Source: Alphaproteobacteria bacterium | GTDB lineage: Bacteria > Pseudomonadota > Alphaproteobacteria > GCA-2731375 | Reading direction: 5' to 3' | DNA: 64,000 nt | Assembly: GCA_016776605.1 (NCBI GenBank) | Contig: JADHTB010000007.1 | Coordinates: 62,001 to 126,000 of the forward strand | Part shown: positions 18,815 through 28,612 of the stretch, one piece after another | Layout: the number at the start of each line of letters is the position of its first letter | How positions within the stretch are numbered: position 1 is the stretch's first letter | Notes under the pieces: model-generated | The model's input: the letters and a program-made list of their open reading frames with translations, nothing else | What the model was told of the DNA's origin: nothing | Databases searched by the model: none | Position numbers and translations under genes: made by a program

Positions 18815-19068
18815 AAGCGCCGTATCCCAGACTCTCGCAATGCCGCCTATAGGATGCTACAGATTAATTTCAGGACATATACTGGCCTATATGGACCCCG
18901 GCTATGCCACGGCAATTCGCTTGTTGCATCCACCGGCCGACCAGGGCGACACTCACGCCCAGACCTGTCCGGGTTTCATATGTCGAAGGGTATTCTTCGC
19001 GCCTGCTGATCAGCCCATCAGCAAACCCAGAGTAGAGTATCCTGCCAGGGGCCCTCATCGTTTGAAAT

Positions 19069-20418
19069 CTATACGTTGTGCAAAAGCAGTGGAGTCTTTC
19101 CGAGTTTGGATCTTATGGGGGATTGGACAATCTCAAATTCAATTTTCATATTGATATCGCTTGAGTTGAACAGATCCGAAGGGCACGGGATGTCGCCACG
19201 ACTCGTAATATACACGGTTATCTCACCCGGGATTTTCTGCCTTATCTGAATAAACTCTGCCACCTCGAACAATTTATGATGCCGACCAAAAATCAGCGCA
19301 GTCAGCGCGATACGCCGCCCGCTCAAATCGGTCACAAAATCACCAATCCTCCCCTCTTTGATCCTAAATGAGCGCAGCACATCGCCCTCAAACGCCACGG
19401 GCTCGATGAGATCTCCGGTGTCATAACGGATGAGCGGCCCGACCTGGTTATGCAATGTGGTGCCGATAAGGTGATGCGCGCCGTCAATGATCTCTGCTTC
19501 GGCATAGCCATATGTCTGGAATGGGTAGTAGAGATAGGGCTCATCGCGCTCAGGGGCCAGCACTGCCATTTCCGTGTGTCCATACCAGGAGAGGGTCGGC
19601 ACATCCCATACTTCGCTGATTAGCTTCCTGTATGGTGGCGCCGGATATTCAGAGCCAAGGAAAATGCCTTTGAGGTTCAGCTTCAGAGCGCCAAGAAGAT
19701 CCTGATCATCGTGGTGCAGGGAGGACGTCAGCTCATAAATAGCGCTTGGATAACCATGAAGGTAGGAGATTTTGTATTTTCTCAGGATGCTTCGTAGCGC
19801 ATCGTACAGGTCATCCAACTCGCAAACTGCGTTCACCTGGAATTCGTTCTGCGTAAAATTATACTTCAGCGGATTGGGGCCAATATCTCTGCCGCGAACT
19901 GTCAACTTGATCTGATCCGAGCGATAACCGAGTTGCCTCCAGATCGTGTGCATATGAGCCCATTCCCTCTGATATGCACCATTGTCCTGAACGAGATTGA
20001 GGGGCTGCCCACTCGTTCCTCCGGTATTCATAACCCTCCCACTCATACCGTCCTGTTGGCGGCTTATTAATGGCCATCGTTGCAGGTTTTCTTTTTTGAC
20101 AATCGGGACTTTGGAGATGTCCCCGAAGCTTCCTAAATCGCGAGGCGTAAATCCGTGCTCACGATAGAAATCCTTGTAAAATGGGATTTTCTCATAAGCC
20201 ATATGGACGAGATGCGAGAAGTGCCGAAATATTACGTCTTCCTTTTCGGCCGCAGGCAAAATTTCAAATTCTGAAATCCCAGAAACTATCCGATCATAGG
20301 AAGTTCCCAACCTATATCTAAAGGGTAGGGCTGAGACGCGAGTTCCAATGCACGCCGGCACCTTCTCAACCAGCATCTTTGCGGTCGCTATAGCCAATCT
20401 TTTCATGACATTAAACAT
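19069..20418 (-). CDS. PaaK/CapK-like adenylate-forming protein
   Basis: 449 residues from the ATG at 20418; a TTG 24 bases upstream and an ATG 12 bases downstream are alternatives. It resembles the phenylacetate-CoA ligase / coenzyme F390 synthetase / CapK group: the nucleotide-binding loop NTGGTSGQPLNL (about residues 120-131), SYLHGYPSAIYELTSSL, LSWYGHTEMAVLAPE and RYDTGDLIEP. Members in capsule loci are thought to activate an acyl or amino-acyl group for sugar decoration, but the substrate is unknown. Base composition is clearly more AT-rich than neighbouring genes, and it is transcribed against the flanking glycan genes, both consistent with separate acquisition. Confidence 0.82.
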   Translation of the reverse strand: MFNVMKRLAIATAKMLVEKVPACIGTRVSALPFRYRLGTSYDRIVSGISEFEILPAAEKEDVIFRHFSHLVHMAYEKIPFYKDFYREHGFTPRDLGSFGDISKVPIVKKENLQRWPLISRQQDGMSGRVMNTGGTSGQPLNLVQDNGAYQREWAHMHTIWRQLGYRSDQIKLTVRGRDIGPNPLKYNFTQNEFQVNAVCELDDLYDALRSILRKYKISYLHGYPSAIYELTSSLHHDDQDLLGALKLNLKGIFLGSEYPAPPYRKLISEVWDVPTLSWYGHTEMAVLAPERDEPYLYYPFQTYGYAEAEIIDGAHHLIGTTLHNQVGPLIRYDTGDLIEPVAFEGDVLRSFRIKEGRIGDFVTDLSGRRIALTALIFGRHHKLFEVAEFIQIRQKIPGEITVYITSRGDIPCPSDLFNSSDINMKIEFEIVQSPIRSKLGKTPLLLHNV

Positions 20419-20821
20419 ACTGAGGGGAGTTTCTGTGCGCAATCGTGTTGGGATACTCTGTTCGAAACTACAGGCTTAACAGCATTAATGGATTTGATGA
20501 TTCAGTTCTTGGCAGCGTGATCTGACAGCGCAATATACCTTTAAACAGGCCGTCGATTTGTTCAAGTTATCGGGACCACATCGCATAGCTGCGGGTTTGT
20601 CTCGAGTGAGCGCTTTCAGTTTGCGCAAATAAGCTTGGCTCTTTATTTTTTGTATATACTTCAAATGACGAATTAACACATTACGCTCAACGGTTTATAG
20701 AAAGGCTATTACTGGCTAAGCTGGGAGATCGTTTTGATCTTTAAGGATGTTGGGTTAATAAAAATCCACATTTAAAGAACGGGACGCGGTCATTCTTGAG
20801 ACAAGATATTAAGCAGAGCGA
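20419..20821. promoter_or_regulatory. AT-rich divergent intergenic region
   Basis: About 400 bp between the PaaK-like gene (minus) and the oxidoreductase gene (plus). It is AT-rich near 20640-20700 and 20740-20780 and should hold promoters for both directions. A 64-codon minus-strand frame at 20485-20679 has no recognisable features. Nothing else is seen. Confidence 0.4.
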
Positions 20822-22999
20822 ATGAAACAGGTAACTCAAACATTACGCACCGGTGTTGTGGAAATCAGCGACGTGCCCGTGCCGACCTTGGGCGACAAGT
20901 TCGTCCTGGTTCGAAACCGCGCTTCCGTCATCAGTGCGGGAACCGAAAAAACCAAGATCGACATGGGCCATAAAAACCTGCTGCAAAAGGCCATGGCACG
21001 GCCGGATTTGGTGCGGCAGGTCATTCGAAAAGTCCGCGCCGAAGGCATTGCCAAAACATTGCAAACCGTCAATTCCCGTCTGGGGGCCCCAAGCCCCTTG
21101 GGTTACAGCTCGGCAGGCGAAGTTTGCGCCGTGGGCGGAATGGTTGAGGGGGTAATGCCGGGCGACCGCGTTGCCTGTGCCGGTGCCGGCTACGCCAATC
21201 ACGCCGAATTTATTGCGGTCCCAAAAAACCTAGTCGTGAAAATTCCTAATTCCGTATCAGATGAAGAGGCGGCATTCGCGACCTTAGGTTCCATAGCGCT
21301 GCAGGGGGTGCGCCTGGCTCAGCCTCTCCTGGGGGAAACCTTCCTGGTGCTGGGGCTGGGGCTTATCGGTCAGATCACTGTGCAATTATTGCGGGCCAAC
21401 GGCTGCAACGTTATCGGGACGGATATTGACCGCTCTCTGGTGACCTTGTCGGAACAATACGGTGCGGTTGGTGTCAACGGTGACATTACCAGTGCGTGCG
21501 GGGAATTGACGGGGGGTCATGGGGTCGATGGCGTGCTGCTATGCGCCGGAACGGCAAGCAACCAGCCTATCGAACTCTGCGGAGAAGTAACACGCGAGAA
21601 GGGCCGCGTGGTTGTGGTTGGTGCCGTGGGGATGGACATCCCGCGGGAAGAATATTTCAAGAAAGAAATCAGCATCGTGATTTCGCGTTCCTATGGTCCT
21701 GGCCGTTACGATCCAAATTATGAAGAAGCCGGCAATGATTATCCCTATGGCTATGTCCGCTTTACGGAACAGCGCAATATGGCGGCCTTCCTGGATCTTA
21801 TTGCGAGCAAAAGGCTCGATGTGAGCGGGTTGATTACCCACCGCTTCCCGCTGGAGCAGGCGGCGCAAGCCTATGCACTTATTGAAGGCGCAAAGACGGA
21901 GCCCTATTTGGGCATTGTTTTAGAGTACGGTGCGGACAGTCTGGATAATGCAGCCGTTCAGAATCGCATGTCTGTTTCGCCGCAACCTATTAGTAAGGAC
22001 AAGCTTGGCATTTCATTTTTTGGTGCGGGGAACTATGCCACCGCCACTTTATTACCCATTTTAAAGCATAACGACGCCGTCGCATTGAGAGGGCTTGTTA
22101 CGGCGAGCGGCCGGACTGCCCAAGGGATTGCGAGCCAAAATGACTTCGATTTTTGTGCCGCCGATCTAAACGAACTGCTGGGAGACGATACCGATGCCAT
22201 CATGGTGACCACACGCCATGACACCCATGCCAATTCCGTGATCGCCGCGTTGAAGGCCAAAAAGCACGTTTATGTTGAAAAACCCCTGGGCATGTCGGTC
22301 GAGGAACTGGCGGCAATACACCTTGCCTACATTGAGGGCGATGCCAGACAGGTAATGGTCGGTTTTAACCGCCGTTTTGCGCCATTAACCCAAAATGTCA
22401 TCGAGCATTTTGCGAATGTGCAAAGTCCGTTGGTGATAAATATTCGTATTAATGCTGGTGCCATACCGGCTGACCATTGGATTCAGGATCCGGTCATGGG
22501 TGGTGGTCGCATGATTGGCGAGGGCTGTCATTTTGTTGATTTAGCTTCTGCCCTTTGCAACAGCGAACCGTCCAGTATTTACGCGATAGGCAGCGCCAAA
22601 CCCCATAAGTCGGCCATGCTGAATGATAATTTGTCTGTTTCCTTGACGTTCGAGAACGGCAGTATCGCCAACATCATCTACACCGCGGATGGCTCCACGG
22701 CCATGGGGAAGGAATATGTGGAAGTGTTCGGTGCTGGTCGGTCAGCGGTAATTAACGATTTTAAGGAATTATGGCTGCACGAGGGAGACCAAAACACCAC
22801 CCGCAAAAAGCTCGGCACACAAGACAAAGGGCAAAAAAATATGTTGGCGGCCTGGCTAGTTGGCCTCAAGACCGGCGAACCTTGTATCAGCTACGAATGT
22901 TTGATGAAAACCAGCCTGGCCACCGTTATGGCCGTAGAATCCCTCTCAATCGGCATGCCGATGCAGGTCAATTTGTCGGTGTTGGAACAGACTGAATAA
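20822..22999 (+). CDS. Bi-domain oxidoreductase: zinc-type alcohol dehydrogenase fused to Gfo/Idh/MocA
   Basis: 725 residues in two enzymes. Residues 1-370: medium-chain dehydrogenase (NRASVISAGTEKTKIDMG, LGAPSPLGYSSAGEV, cofactor motif LVLGLGLIGQITVQLL). Residues about 395-725: Gfo/Idh/MocA oxidoreductase (GISFFGAGNYATATLLPIL, the conserved KKHVYVEKPLGMSVEEL and HWIQDPVMGGGRMIGEGCH). I know this fusion from bacterial exopolysaccharide and Leloir-type sugar loci, usually next to a heparinase II/III gene, also present here at 29414. It likely oxidises or epimerises a nucleotide sugar or glycan unit. The catalytic zinc ligands of classic ADH are not obvious in the first half. Confidence 0.9.
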   Translation: MKQVTQTLRTGVVEISDVPVPTLGDKFVLVRNRASVISAGTEKTKIDMGHKNLLQKAMARPDLVRQVIRKVRAEGIAKTLQTVNSRLGAPSPLGYSSAGEVCAVGGMVEGVMPGDRVACAGAGYANHAEFIAVPKNLVVKIPNSVSDEEAAFATLGSIALQGVRLAQPLLGETFLVLGLGLIGQITVQLLRANGCNVIGTDIDRSLVTLSEQYGAVGVNGDITSACGELTGGHGVDGVLLCAGTASNQPIELCGEVTREKGRVVVVGAVGMDIPREEYFKKEISIVISRSYGPGRYDPNYEEAGNDYPYGYVRFTEQRNMAAFLDLIASKRLDVSGLITHRFPLEQAAQAYALIEGAKTEPYLGIVLEYGADSLDNAAVQNRMSVSPQPISKDKLGISFFGAGNYATATLLPILKHNDAVALRGLVTASGRTAQGIASQNDFDFCAADLNELLGDDTDAIMVTTRHDTHANSVIAALKAKKHVYVEKPLGMSVEELAAIHLAYIEGDARQVMVGFNRRFAPLTQNVIEHFANVQSPLVINIRINAGAIPADHWIQDPVMGGGRMIGEGCHFVDLASALCNSEPSSIYAIGSAKPHKSAMLNDNLSVSLTFENGSIANIIYTADGSTAMGKEYVEVFGAGRSAVINDFKELWLHEGDQNTTRKKLGTQDKGQKNMLAAWLVGLKTGEPCISYECLMKTSLATVMAVESLSIGMPMQVNLSVLEQTE

Positions 23000-23165
23000 T
23001 TAGGAGGCAGGCACGCCGTTGAATAGTTCGGTTGCCTGATAAGGCGATACGAAACTGCAGTTCCGCTAAGCCATATATTCAGATGCCATGGTCGCCGGCT
23101 GCGCGGTTTGGGATTATAATGGCGGATCGATTCGGTCGCGATAACGCGCTGATGATGGATCCGAG

Positions 23166-24500
23166 ATGACAATACCAACCGCACCGGCCACCGCCCGACG
23201 CACCGCGACGCCGGGCAGGCGTTCCAAGGTCGCGTCAGTTTTACGCGGACCGACCCCACTTGAATTGTTGGTTGGCGGTGTTTTGGTCGCCATTTACTTA
23301 TATGAAATCCTCTTCAACCTGTTGCCTACTGGCATTCGTCTGAACCTTGCCGCTGGCCTCAGCGGGGGAATCGTATTGCTTTCCTTGGCCTGGATTTTGG
23401 CCAAGCCAAGAATCTGGCGCATTATCCTGTTCGCTTTACTGATGGTAGTGGCGGGCTGTTGGCTGATGGGGGAGGCTGGCGGCGAGGGCAGATTGGATTT
23501 TGTCGTGGGTATCCGCTTCCTGCTGCCGCTATTTTTCGCTCTTTGGGTGATCGAACTGCGTCACGCCATCAGTCCACGACTCGTACTATTTATGGCCGCC
23601 AGCACCCTGGTCATCGCTGCCCTATCCTCGGCCCTTCGTCCGCAGGAGATCATTAGCAGCCTACTGCGGCTGCCGCCCTTTACCGGCGGTGAAGAAGGCG
23701 CCCATGCCTCTGCCTATGTGGTCGCCCTCTGCGCCTTGTTGATCCACCAATTATGGCTGAATAAAGCCATTTCAAAACGCCTTGCCTGGTCGTTCCTGAC
23801 CTTAGCCGCTGTGTTATTGATTGGCATGCGTGTCGCAACACCGATTTTCATGTTGCTGAACTATAGCTTGCTCCACATAATATTGACGAAACGGTTGCGG
23901 ACTGGCACCAAAATTTTGCTCTGGTTTGCGATACTTGCCAGTCTCGTGGCGATATTGTTCTGGCACGAGACCTTGCAGGAGCAAGTGCGCGGCGCCGAGG
24001 CGGCGTCGGTGGAAAACCTCGGCAGTGGCAGGATTGGCACTTGGCTGGGCCGGATTGATTTGCTGTCCCGGCGCAATATACCCACGATGCTGTTTGGCAG
24101 TGGCCCGGGCTCGGACAGCTTCGTCAGCGAAATCTGGTGGTGGGAAAAGAAAAACTCACATAACGATTTTCTCACTATCGTTGTTGAATCCGGTTTTGTT
24201 GGATTGCTGGCGATCCTGTTATTTTTATTTCTGTTGTTCCACCGGCTGGGCCGCGACGGCATCCCGCTGATATTTCTTCTGCTCTCAGCCTCCAGCGTGT
24301 CTAACGCCCTGTTGCAGCGGCCGATCATCGCCACCTTGTTCTGGCTCGCCGTTGCCCTGGCGGCCTTGCGCGTTGATCAACGCCTGCAAGCCAGATGGCG
24401 CGAACAGCGAATGGGTCAACAAAAAAGGCGCCAAGGCCATCGTATCGCCGCTGCCAACCAACCGCGGCGGCGACCTGCAACAGGGGGTCGCACGCCCTAA
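23166..24500 (+). CDS. O-antigen polymerase-like membrane protein (Wzy)
   Basis: 444 residues with roughly 10-11 membrane segments. The polymerase/ligase signature region is near the C-terminus: MLFGSGPGSDSFVSE, then EKKNSHNDFLTIVVESGFVG, in which the His of HNDF is the conserved loop residue. It probably joins repeat units in the periplasm. The C-terminal 40 residues are basic and unusually rich in Arg/Gln. Its TAA stop overlaps the start of the flippase gene (TAATG), which implies coupled translation. The 166 bp upstream contain no gene. Confidence 0.87.
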   Translation: MTIPTAPATARRTATPGRRSKVASVLRGPTPLELLVGGVLVAIYLYEILFNLLPTGIRLNLAAGLSGGIVLLSLAWILAKPRIWRIILFALLMVVAGCWLMGEAGGEGRLDFVVGIRFLLPLFFALWVIELRHAISPRLVLFMAASTLVIAALSSALRPQEIISSLLRLPPFTGGEEGAHASAYVVALCALLIHQLWLNKAISKRLAWSFLTLAAVLLIGMRVATPIFMLLNYSLLHIILTKRLRTGTKILLWFAILASLVAILFWHETLQEQVRGAEAASVENLGSGRIGTWLGRIDLLSRRNIPTMLFGSGPGSDSFVSEIWWWEKKNSHNDFLTIVVESGFVGLLAILLFLFLLFHRLGRDGIPLIFLLLSASSVSNALLQRPIIATLFWLAVALAALRVDQRLQARWREQRMGQQKRRQGHRIAAANQPRRRPATGGRTP

Positions 24501-25825
24501 TGCAAGGGTTTCTCGCCAACGCGGGCTGGATCGTCGGCTTTCGCCTCGCCAATGTGCCATTGCAATTCGCACTATTTACCTTGATCGCCTGGCATTACGC
24601 CCTGGCGCAAGTGGGTACCTATGCTTTGTTCAATGCGGCCTGGTTTTTTTCACGGCAACTTGGCCCCATGGGTTTGGATCAGAGCTCCATGCGTTTCATC
24701 CCGGCCCTTGTGGCGGAGGGTCGCGGGGCCCAGGCGCGCGGCTTCGAGCATCGCGCCCGGCAACTGGTCTTCCTGACGATCAGTGCCTTATCCCTGATCG
24801 CCGGGATAGTCATCTATCTGTGGGATATTGCCGCGCTATCCGGCCTCACCGGCTGGCAATTCGCGGCGGGCCTGGCCGCCCTACCGGGCTATGCTCTGGT
24901 CTCGCTGATGGCCGGGCAGTTTCGGGCCCGTGGCAGAATTCGGACCGGGCAGTGGCCGGATTCAGTTCTTGTCCCCGTCATCGCCATGGTGATTATCCAG
25001 GCTGCCGCTAGCACGGACCAGACATCGCTGTTCTGGCTGCTGGGCGCCCATACAGTGGCTGTCTGGTGCGCTGTTGTTGCCTATTGGCTGTTGTCCCTGT
25101 CCCACTTATCAGGCACCCAGGCCCCCTTGACGGCCGCTGAAATAAGCAACATTCGAACCACATCGCTGACAATCGCGCTGGGGGGCGGAATAAATGCACT
25201 ATCCAACCGTCTGCCGCTGATTGCCGTTTCAACCATTGTGGGCACACCCGCCGCGGCCCTTTACGAGGCGGCGCAACGCGTTGGCGCCCTGGGTACCCTG
25301 GGCACATGGGCGGCGGGAACCGCTGTCTCGCCGATGATGTCAGATGCGTACGCACGAAAACAACAGGACCGCATGCAGGATCTTCTAATCGCTTCATCCT
25401 GGACCGCGTTACTGCCAGCCTTGTTGATGCTTATTGTTCTGCTTCCGGGCGCGGGTTTGGTTTTGAGCCTGTTCGGCTCGGAATACGCCGCGGGCCGCTG
25501 GGCACTTGTGGCATTAACCGGATTTGCCGTCATCAACGCCTCCGCTGGACTGGCCAGCCACACCTTCAACATGACCGGTCACGAGGCGGTTGTTCTGCGC
25601 TTTAACGGCGCGCAACTTTTAACAGTGCTAATATTGGCACCTGTTTTGACCTATTGGTTCGGGATCGCCGGCGCGGCCGTGGCGGTCCTGATCGCCAGCA
25701 TGGTGCGCGATATCGGGATGGGCTTCCTTTTACCCTCGAAACTGGCCCTGTCGCCTGGCGTCTGGTCCCGGCTCGGCGTCCAGCGCGCCTTCAGCCTTGC
25801 CAAGGCAAAGATAGCTGGTTCATGA
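24500..25825 (+). CDS. Lipopolysaccharide/repeat-unit flippase, Wzx (MATE/PST-like)
   Basis: 441 residues from the ATG at 24500, which shares one base with the preceding stop. A longer frame reaches back into the polymerase gene, but the overlap start gives a standard Wzx beginning. Twelve or more hydrophobic segments span the protein, with charged loops and the PST-type pattern (LGPMGLDQSSMRFIPALVAE; LNLVGVV-type segments replaced by ITLALGGGINALSN-like sequence). It moves undecaprenyl-linked repeat units across the inner membrane, matching the Wzy neighbour. Confidence 0.88.
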   Translation: MQGFLANAGWIVGFRLANVPLQFALFTLIAWHYALAQVGTYALFNAAWFFSRQLGPMGLDQSSMRFIPALVAEGRGAQARGFEHRARQLVFLTISALSLIAGIVIYLWDIAALSGLTGWQFAAGLAALPGYALVSLMAGQFRARGRIRTGQWPDSVLVPVIAMVIIQAAASTDQTSLFWLLGAHTVAVWCAVVAYWLLSLSHLSGTQAPLTAAEISNIRTTSLTIALGGGINALSNRLPLIAVSTIVGTPAAALYEAAQRVGALGTLGTWAAGTAVSPMMSDAYARKQQDRMQDLLIASSWTALLPALLMLIVLLPGAGLVLSLFGSEYAAGRWALVALTGFAVINASAGLASHTFNMTGHEAVVLRFNGAQLLTVLILAPVLTYWFGIAGAAVAVLIASMVRDIGMGFLLPSKLALSPGVWSRLGVQRAFSLAKAKIAGS

Positions 25826-25881
25826 ATGCCCTACCGCCACCACCCTGGAATTCCGATCCTATTTGGTGTACGCGATAGAGC

Positions 25882-27426
25882 ATGGAGAAGGCAGATCGAA
25901 ACGTCATGAGCGACAGTCCGGCAATGCTACGGCTTTTGGATGCGTTCCATCGTGGGCGGATCGTCTGCCTGGGCGATCTGATGCTGGACCGTTATGTCTA
26001 TGGCAGCGTGAAACGCATCTCGGCCGAGGCGCCCATCCCCATAATCAACGCCGAGCGGGATGACGCCATGTTGGGCGGTGTTGGTAATGTGGTGCGCAAT
26101 GTGGCCGCCGCCGGTGGCCAGGCGCATCTACTGTCTCTGTGCGGCGATGACGGCGCCGGTGCGGAGGTCGCCGAACAGATCGCGGAGATGGCCAGGGTTG
26201 GGGCCGGGGTTGGCGTCAGGGCAGACCTGATAATCGAAGCCGGCCGCCCGACCACGGTGAAAATCCGCTACGTCGCGGCGGGACAGCAATTGTTGCGGGC
26301 CGACCGGGAAACCACCGAAGCAATTTCCACCGCGAAGGGCGAGGAATTGCTGGCGCGGCTGGACACGGCCCTGGCGGAAGCGGACGTGCTGGTGCTGTCG
26401 GACTATGGCAAAGGGGTGTTGAGCGATACCGTCCTGGCCGCCGCCATCCAACGCGCCCGCGCCGCGAAAGTCCCCATCATTGCCGATCCCAAGCGCAGCA
26501 ACCTGGCCGCCTACGCCGGGGTGGATTTCCTGAAACCGAACCGGATGGAACTGACCGCCGCCACGGGCTTACCCTGCGACAATGACGATCAGGTCACCCA
26601 CGCCGCCCGCGCGGTGATGAACCAGTGCGATATTAGCGCCATGCTGGTCAGCCGCTCGGAGCAGGGCATGAGCCTGATCCCCCGGCACGGCGAACCAATC
26701 CATCTGCCCGTGCGCGCGCCCGAGGTTTTCGATGTATCGGGCGCCGGCGATACGGTCGTGGCTATTTTTGCCCTGGCCCTGGCCGCCGGGGGGGAACCCG
26801 GCCTGGCCGCGCGGCTGGCCAATCTGGCCGCCGGCATCGTGGTTGGCAAAGTGGGCACGGCGGCGGTCAGCCGCGATGAACTGGCCAACGGCATCCTGAC
26901 CGCCGATCTGACCCGGTCCGAGGACAAAGTGGTTTCCTCTGCCATGGCGGGGGCGGATGTGGAACGCTGGCGGGCCGGCGGCCTGCGCGTCGGCTTTACC
27001 AATGGCTGTTTCGATTTGTTGCATCCGGGCCATATCGCGCTTTTGAACGAGGCTAAAAACAACTGTGACCGCCTAATCGTGGCGATCAACGACGACGCAT
27101 CGGTGCGGCGTCTGGAAAAGGGTGAAGGCCGGCCGGTACAGACGGAAGCCGCCCGCGCCCTGGTGCTGGCTTCATTGGCCATGGTTGACCGGGTTCTGAT
27201 TTTTGCCGATGACACACCCATCCCACTATTGCAGCAACTGCGCCCAGATGTACTGATCAAGGGCGGCGACTATGATGTGGATGGGGTGGTCGGCGGCGAT
27301 ATCGTGCGAGGTTATGGCGGCGAGGTGAAGCTGGCCAGCTTCCTGGCGGGGCACAGCTCCACCGCGGTGATCTCGCGTATGGCTGCCGGTGCGACAGCCA
27401 AAGCCGGTTCGAGCCGTGGGGACTAG
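25882..27426 (+). CDS. hldE: Bifunctional heptose 7-phosphate kinase / heptose 1-phosphate adenylyltransferase
   Basis: 514 residues with both HldE domains. Residues 1-330 form a PfkB/ribokinase-type sugar kinase (GDLMLDRYVYGSVKRISAEA, GGVGNVVRNVAAAGG, the anion hole DVSGAGDTVVAIFAL). Residues about 365-514 form a cytidylyltransferase-like adenylyltransferase with GFTNGCFDLLHPGHIALL and GGDYDVDGVVGG. Together they make ADP-D-glycero-D-manno-heptose from heptose 7-phosphate (with a phosphatase), for LPS core or a heptose-containing exopolymer. An alternative ATG lies at 25906. The next gene overlaps its end by 11 bases. Confidence 0.95.
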   Translation: MEKADRNVMSDSPAMLRLLDAFHRGRIVCLGDLMLDRYVYGSVKRISAEAPIPIINAERDDAMLGGVGNVVRNVAAAGGQAHLLSLCGDDGAGAEVAEQIAEMARVGAGVGVRADLIIEAGRPTTVKIRYVAAGQQLLRADRETTEAISTAKGEELLARLDTALAEADVLVLSDYGKGVLSDTVLAAAIQRARAAKVPIIADPKRSNLAAYAGVDFLKPNRMELTAATGLPCDNDDQVTHAARAVMNQCDISAMLVSRSEQGMSLIPRHGEPIHLPVRAPEVFDVSGAGDTVVAIFALALAAGGEPGLAARLANLAAGIVVGKVGTAAVSRDELANGILTADLTRSEDKVVSSAMAGADVERWRAGGLRVGFTNGCFDLLHPGHIALLNEAKNNCDRLIVAINDDASVRRLEKGEGRPVQTEAARALVLASLAMVDRVLIFADDTPIPLLQQLRPDVLIKGGDYDVDGVVGGDIVRGYGGEVKLASFLAGHSSTAVISRMAAGATAKAGSSRGD

Positions 27427-28612
27427 CGACGTCAGGGCCGATATTGTCATCATCGGCGGTGGCATCGCGGGCCTGTGGCTGTTGGATAGCCTGCATCAGG
27501 CCGGTTACAGCGCTATTGTCTTGAACAAGGGCGCTCTGGGCCAGGGCCAAAGCATCGCCGCCCAGGGCATTATCCACGGCGGCACCAAATACACTTTTGG
27601 CCTGGGTCTGGAGTCCGCCGTCCCTGATCTGGCCGCCATGCCCGAACGCTGGCGGGCCAGTCTGGCCGGACAGCAGGGGCCGGATCTGCGCGCCGCCCCG
27701 CCCCTGGCCGACGCCATGCAGATGTGGCTGCCGCCGCAGGTGGGCGGCCGTGCATTAGCCACGTTTTCCCAGAAAATGATGCGCGGCCGGATGCGCGAAC
27801 GTGGCCCCGGCGACCGCCCCACCGTCCTGCCCAAAGGCCGAGGCGGCAGCCTGTTCGATCTGGACGAGACGGTGGTTGATGTGCCGAAGGTGCTCGGTGC
27901 GCTGCTCGCTCTGCATAGCGCGCATATTCGTGAAATACCCGAGGCAGCGGAAATCGCGCTCACGGAATGTAACGATGGCATGGAGGTTGCCGCGGGCGCC
28001 GTCAAAATTCAGGCGCAACGGGTGGTCCTGACAGCCGGCGCCGGCAATGAAGGGCTTTTGCGCCAGGCCGGTCTGACCCGCATTTCCTGCCAACGCCGGC
28101 CCCTGCATCAAATCATCGTTCGTGGCATGCGCCAGCCCCTATACCTGCATTGCGTTGGCAAAAGCAGCAAGCCCCTGGCCACCATCACCTCCCACCCGGA
28201 CGGCACGGGCGCTTATTATTGGTACGTCGGCGGCCTGTTGGCGGAGCAGGGCGTGACACAGGCGCCGGAAAAGCTGATCGAGGTGGCAAAGGCGGAAATG
28301 GCGCGGCTGTTGCCGGGCGCGGATTTCGCCTCGGCAACCTGGGCCACCCATCGCGTTGATCGGGCGGAGCCGGCGGGCAGCGGCGGGTTGCGGCCTACGT
28401 CGGCGTCCGCCTTGGGCAAAGGCGGGGTGATCGCCGGCTGGCCGACAAAACTGGCCTTGGCCCCGGTTCTGGCCGATAAAATCATGGCGCTGCTGGACCG
28501 GGACGCGGTGCGGCCAGGCCCCTCCGACATGGACGGCCTCGCTGCCCTGGCTGCCCTGGCCACCCCAACCATCGCTCGGCCACCATGGGAGACGGTGCAG
28601 CAATGGAATTAA
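27416..28612 (+). CDS. FAD-dependent oxidoreductase, DAO superfamily
   Basis: 398 residues from the GTG at 27416, which places ADIVIIGGGIAGLWLLDSL as the N-terminal FAD-binding strand. Further DAO features: KGALGQGQSIAAQGIIHGGT in the FAD contact region and a C-terminal WPTKLALAPVLADKI helix. Substrate unknown; glycine/D-amino acid oxidase or glycerol-3-phosphate dehydrogenase-like enzymes are the nearest described types. It overlaps hldE by 11 bases and the aldo/keto reductase gene by 10, so it is part of the same transcript. This hldE - flavoenzyme - aldo/keto reductase order is unfamiliar to me. Confidence 0.8.
   Translation: MGTSDVRADIVIIGGGIAGLWLLDSLHQAGYSAIVLNKGALGQGQSIAAQGIIHGGTKYTFGLGLESAVPDLAAMPERWRASLAGQQGPDLRAAPPLADAMQMWLPPQVGGRALATFSQKMMRGRMRERGPGDRPTVLPKGRGGSLFDLDETVVDVPKVLGALLALHSAHIREIPEAAEIALTECNDGMEVAAGAVKIQAQRVVLTAGAGNEGLLRQAGLTRISCQRRPLHQIIVRGMRQPLYLHCVGKSSKPLATITSHPDGTGAYYWYVGGLLAEQGVTQAPEKLIEVAKAEMARLLPGADFASATWATHRVDRAEPAGSGGLRPTSASALGKGGVIAGWPTKLALAPVLADKIMALLDRDAVRPGPSDMDGLAALAALATPTIARPPWETVQQWN

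Noticed and set aside
20485-20679. A 64-codon minus-strand frame in the AT-rich intergenic region
   Set aside because: No recognisable domain, weak start context and composition like non-coding DNA.
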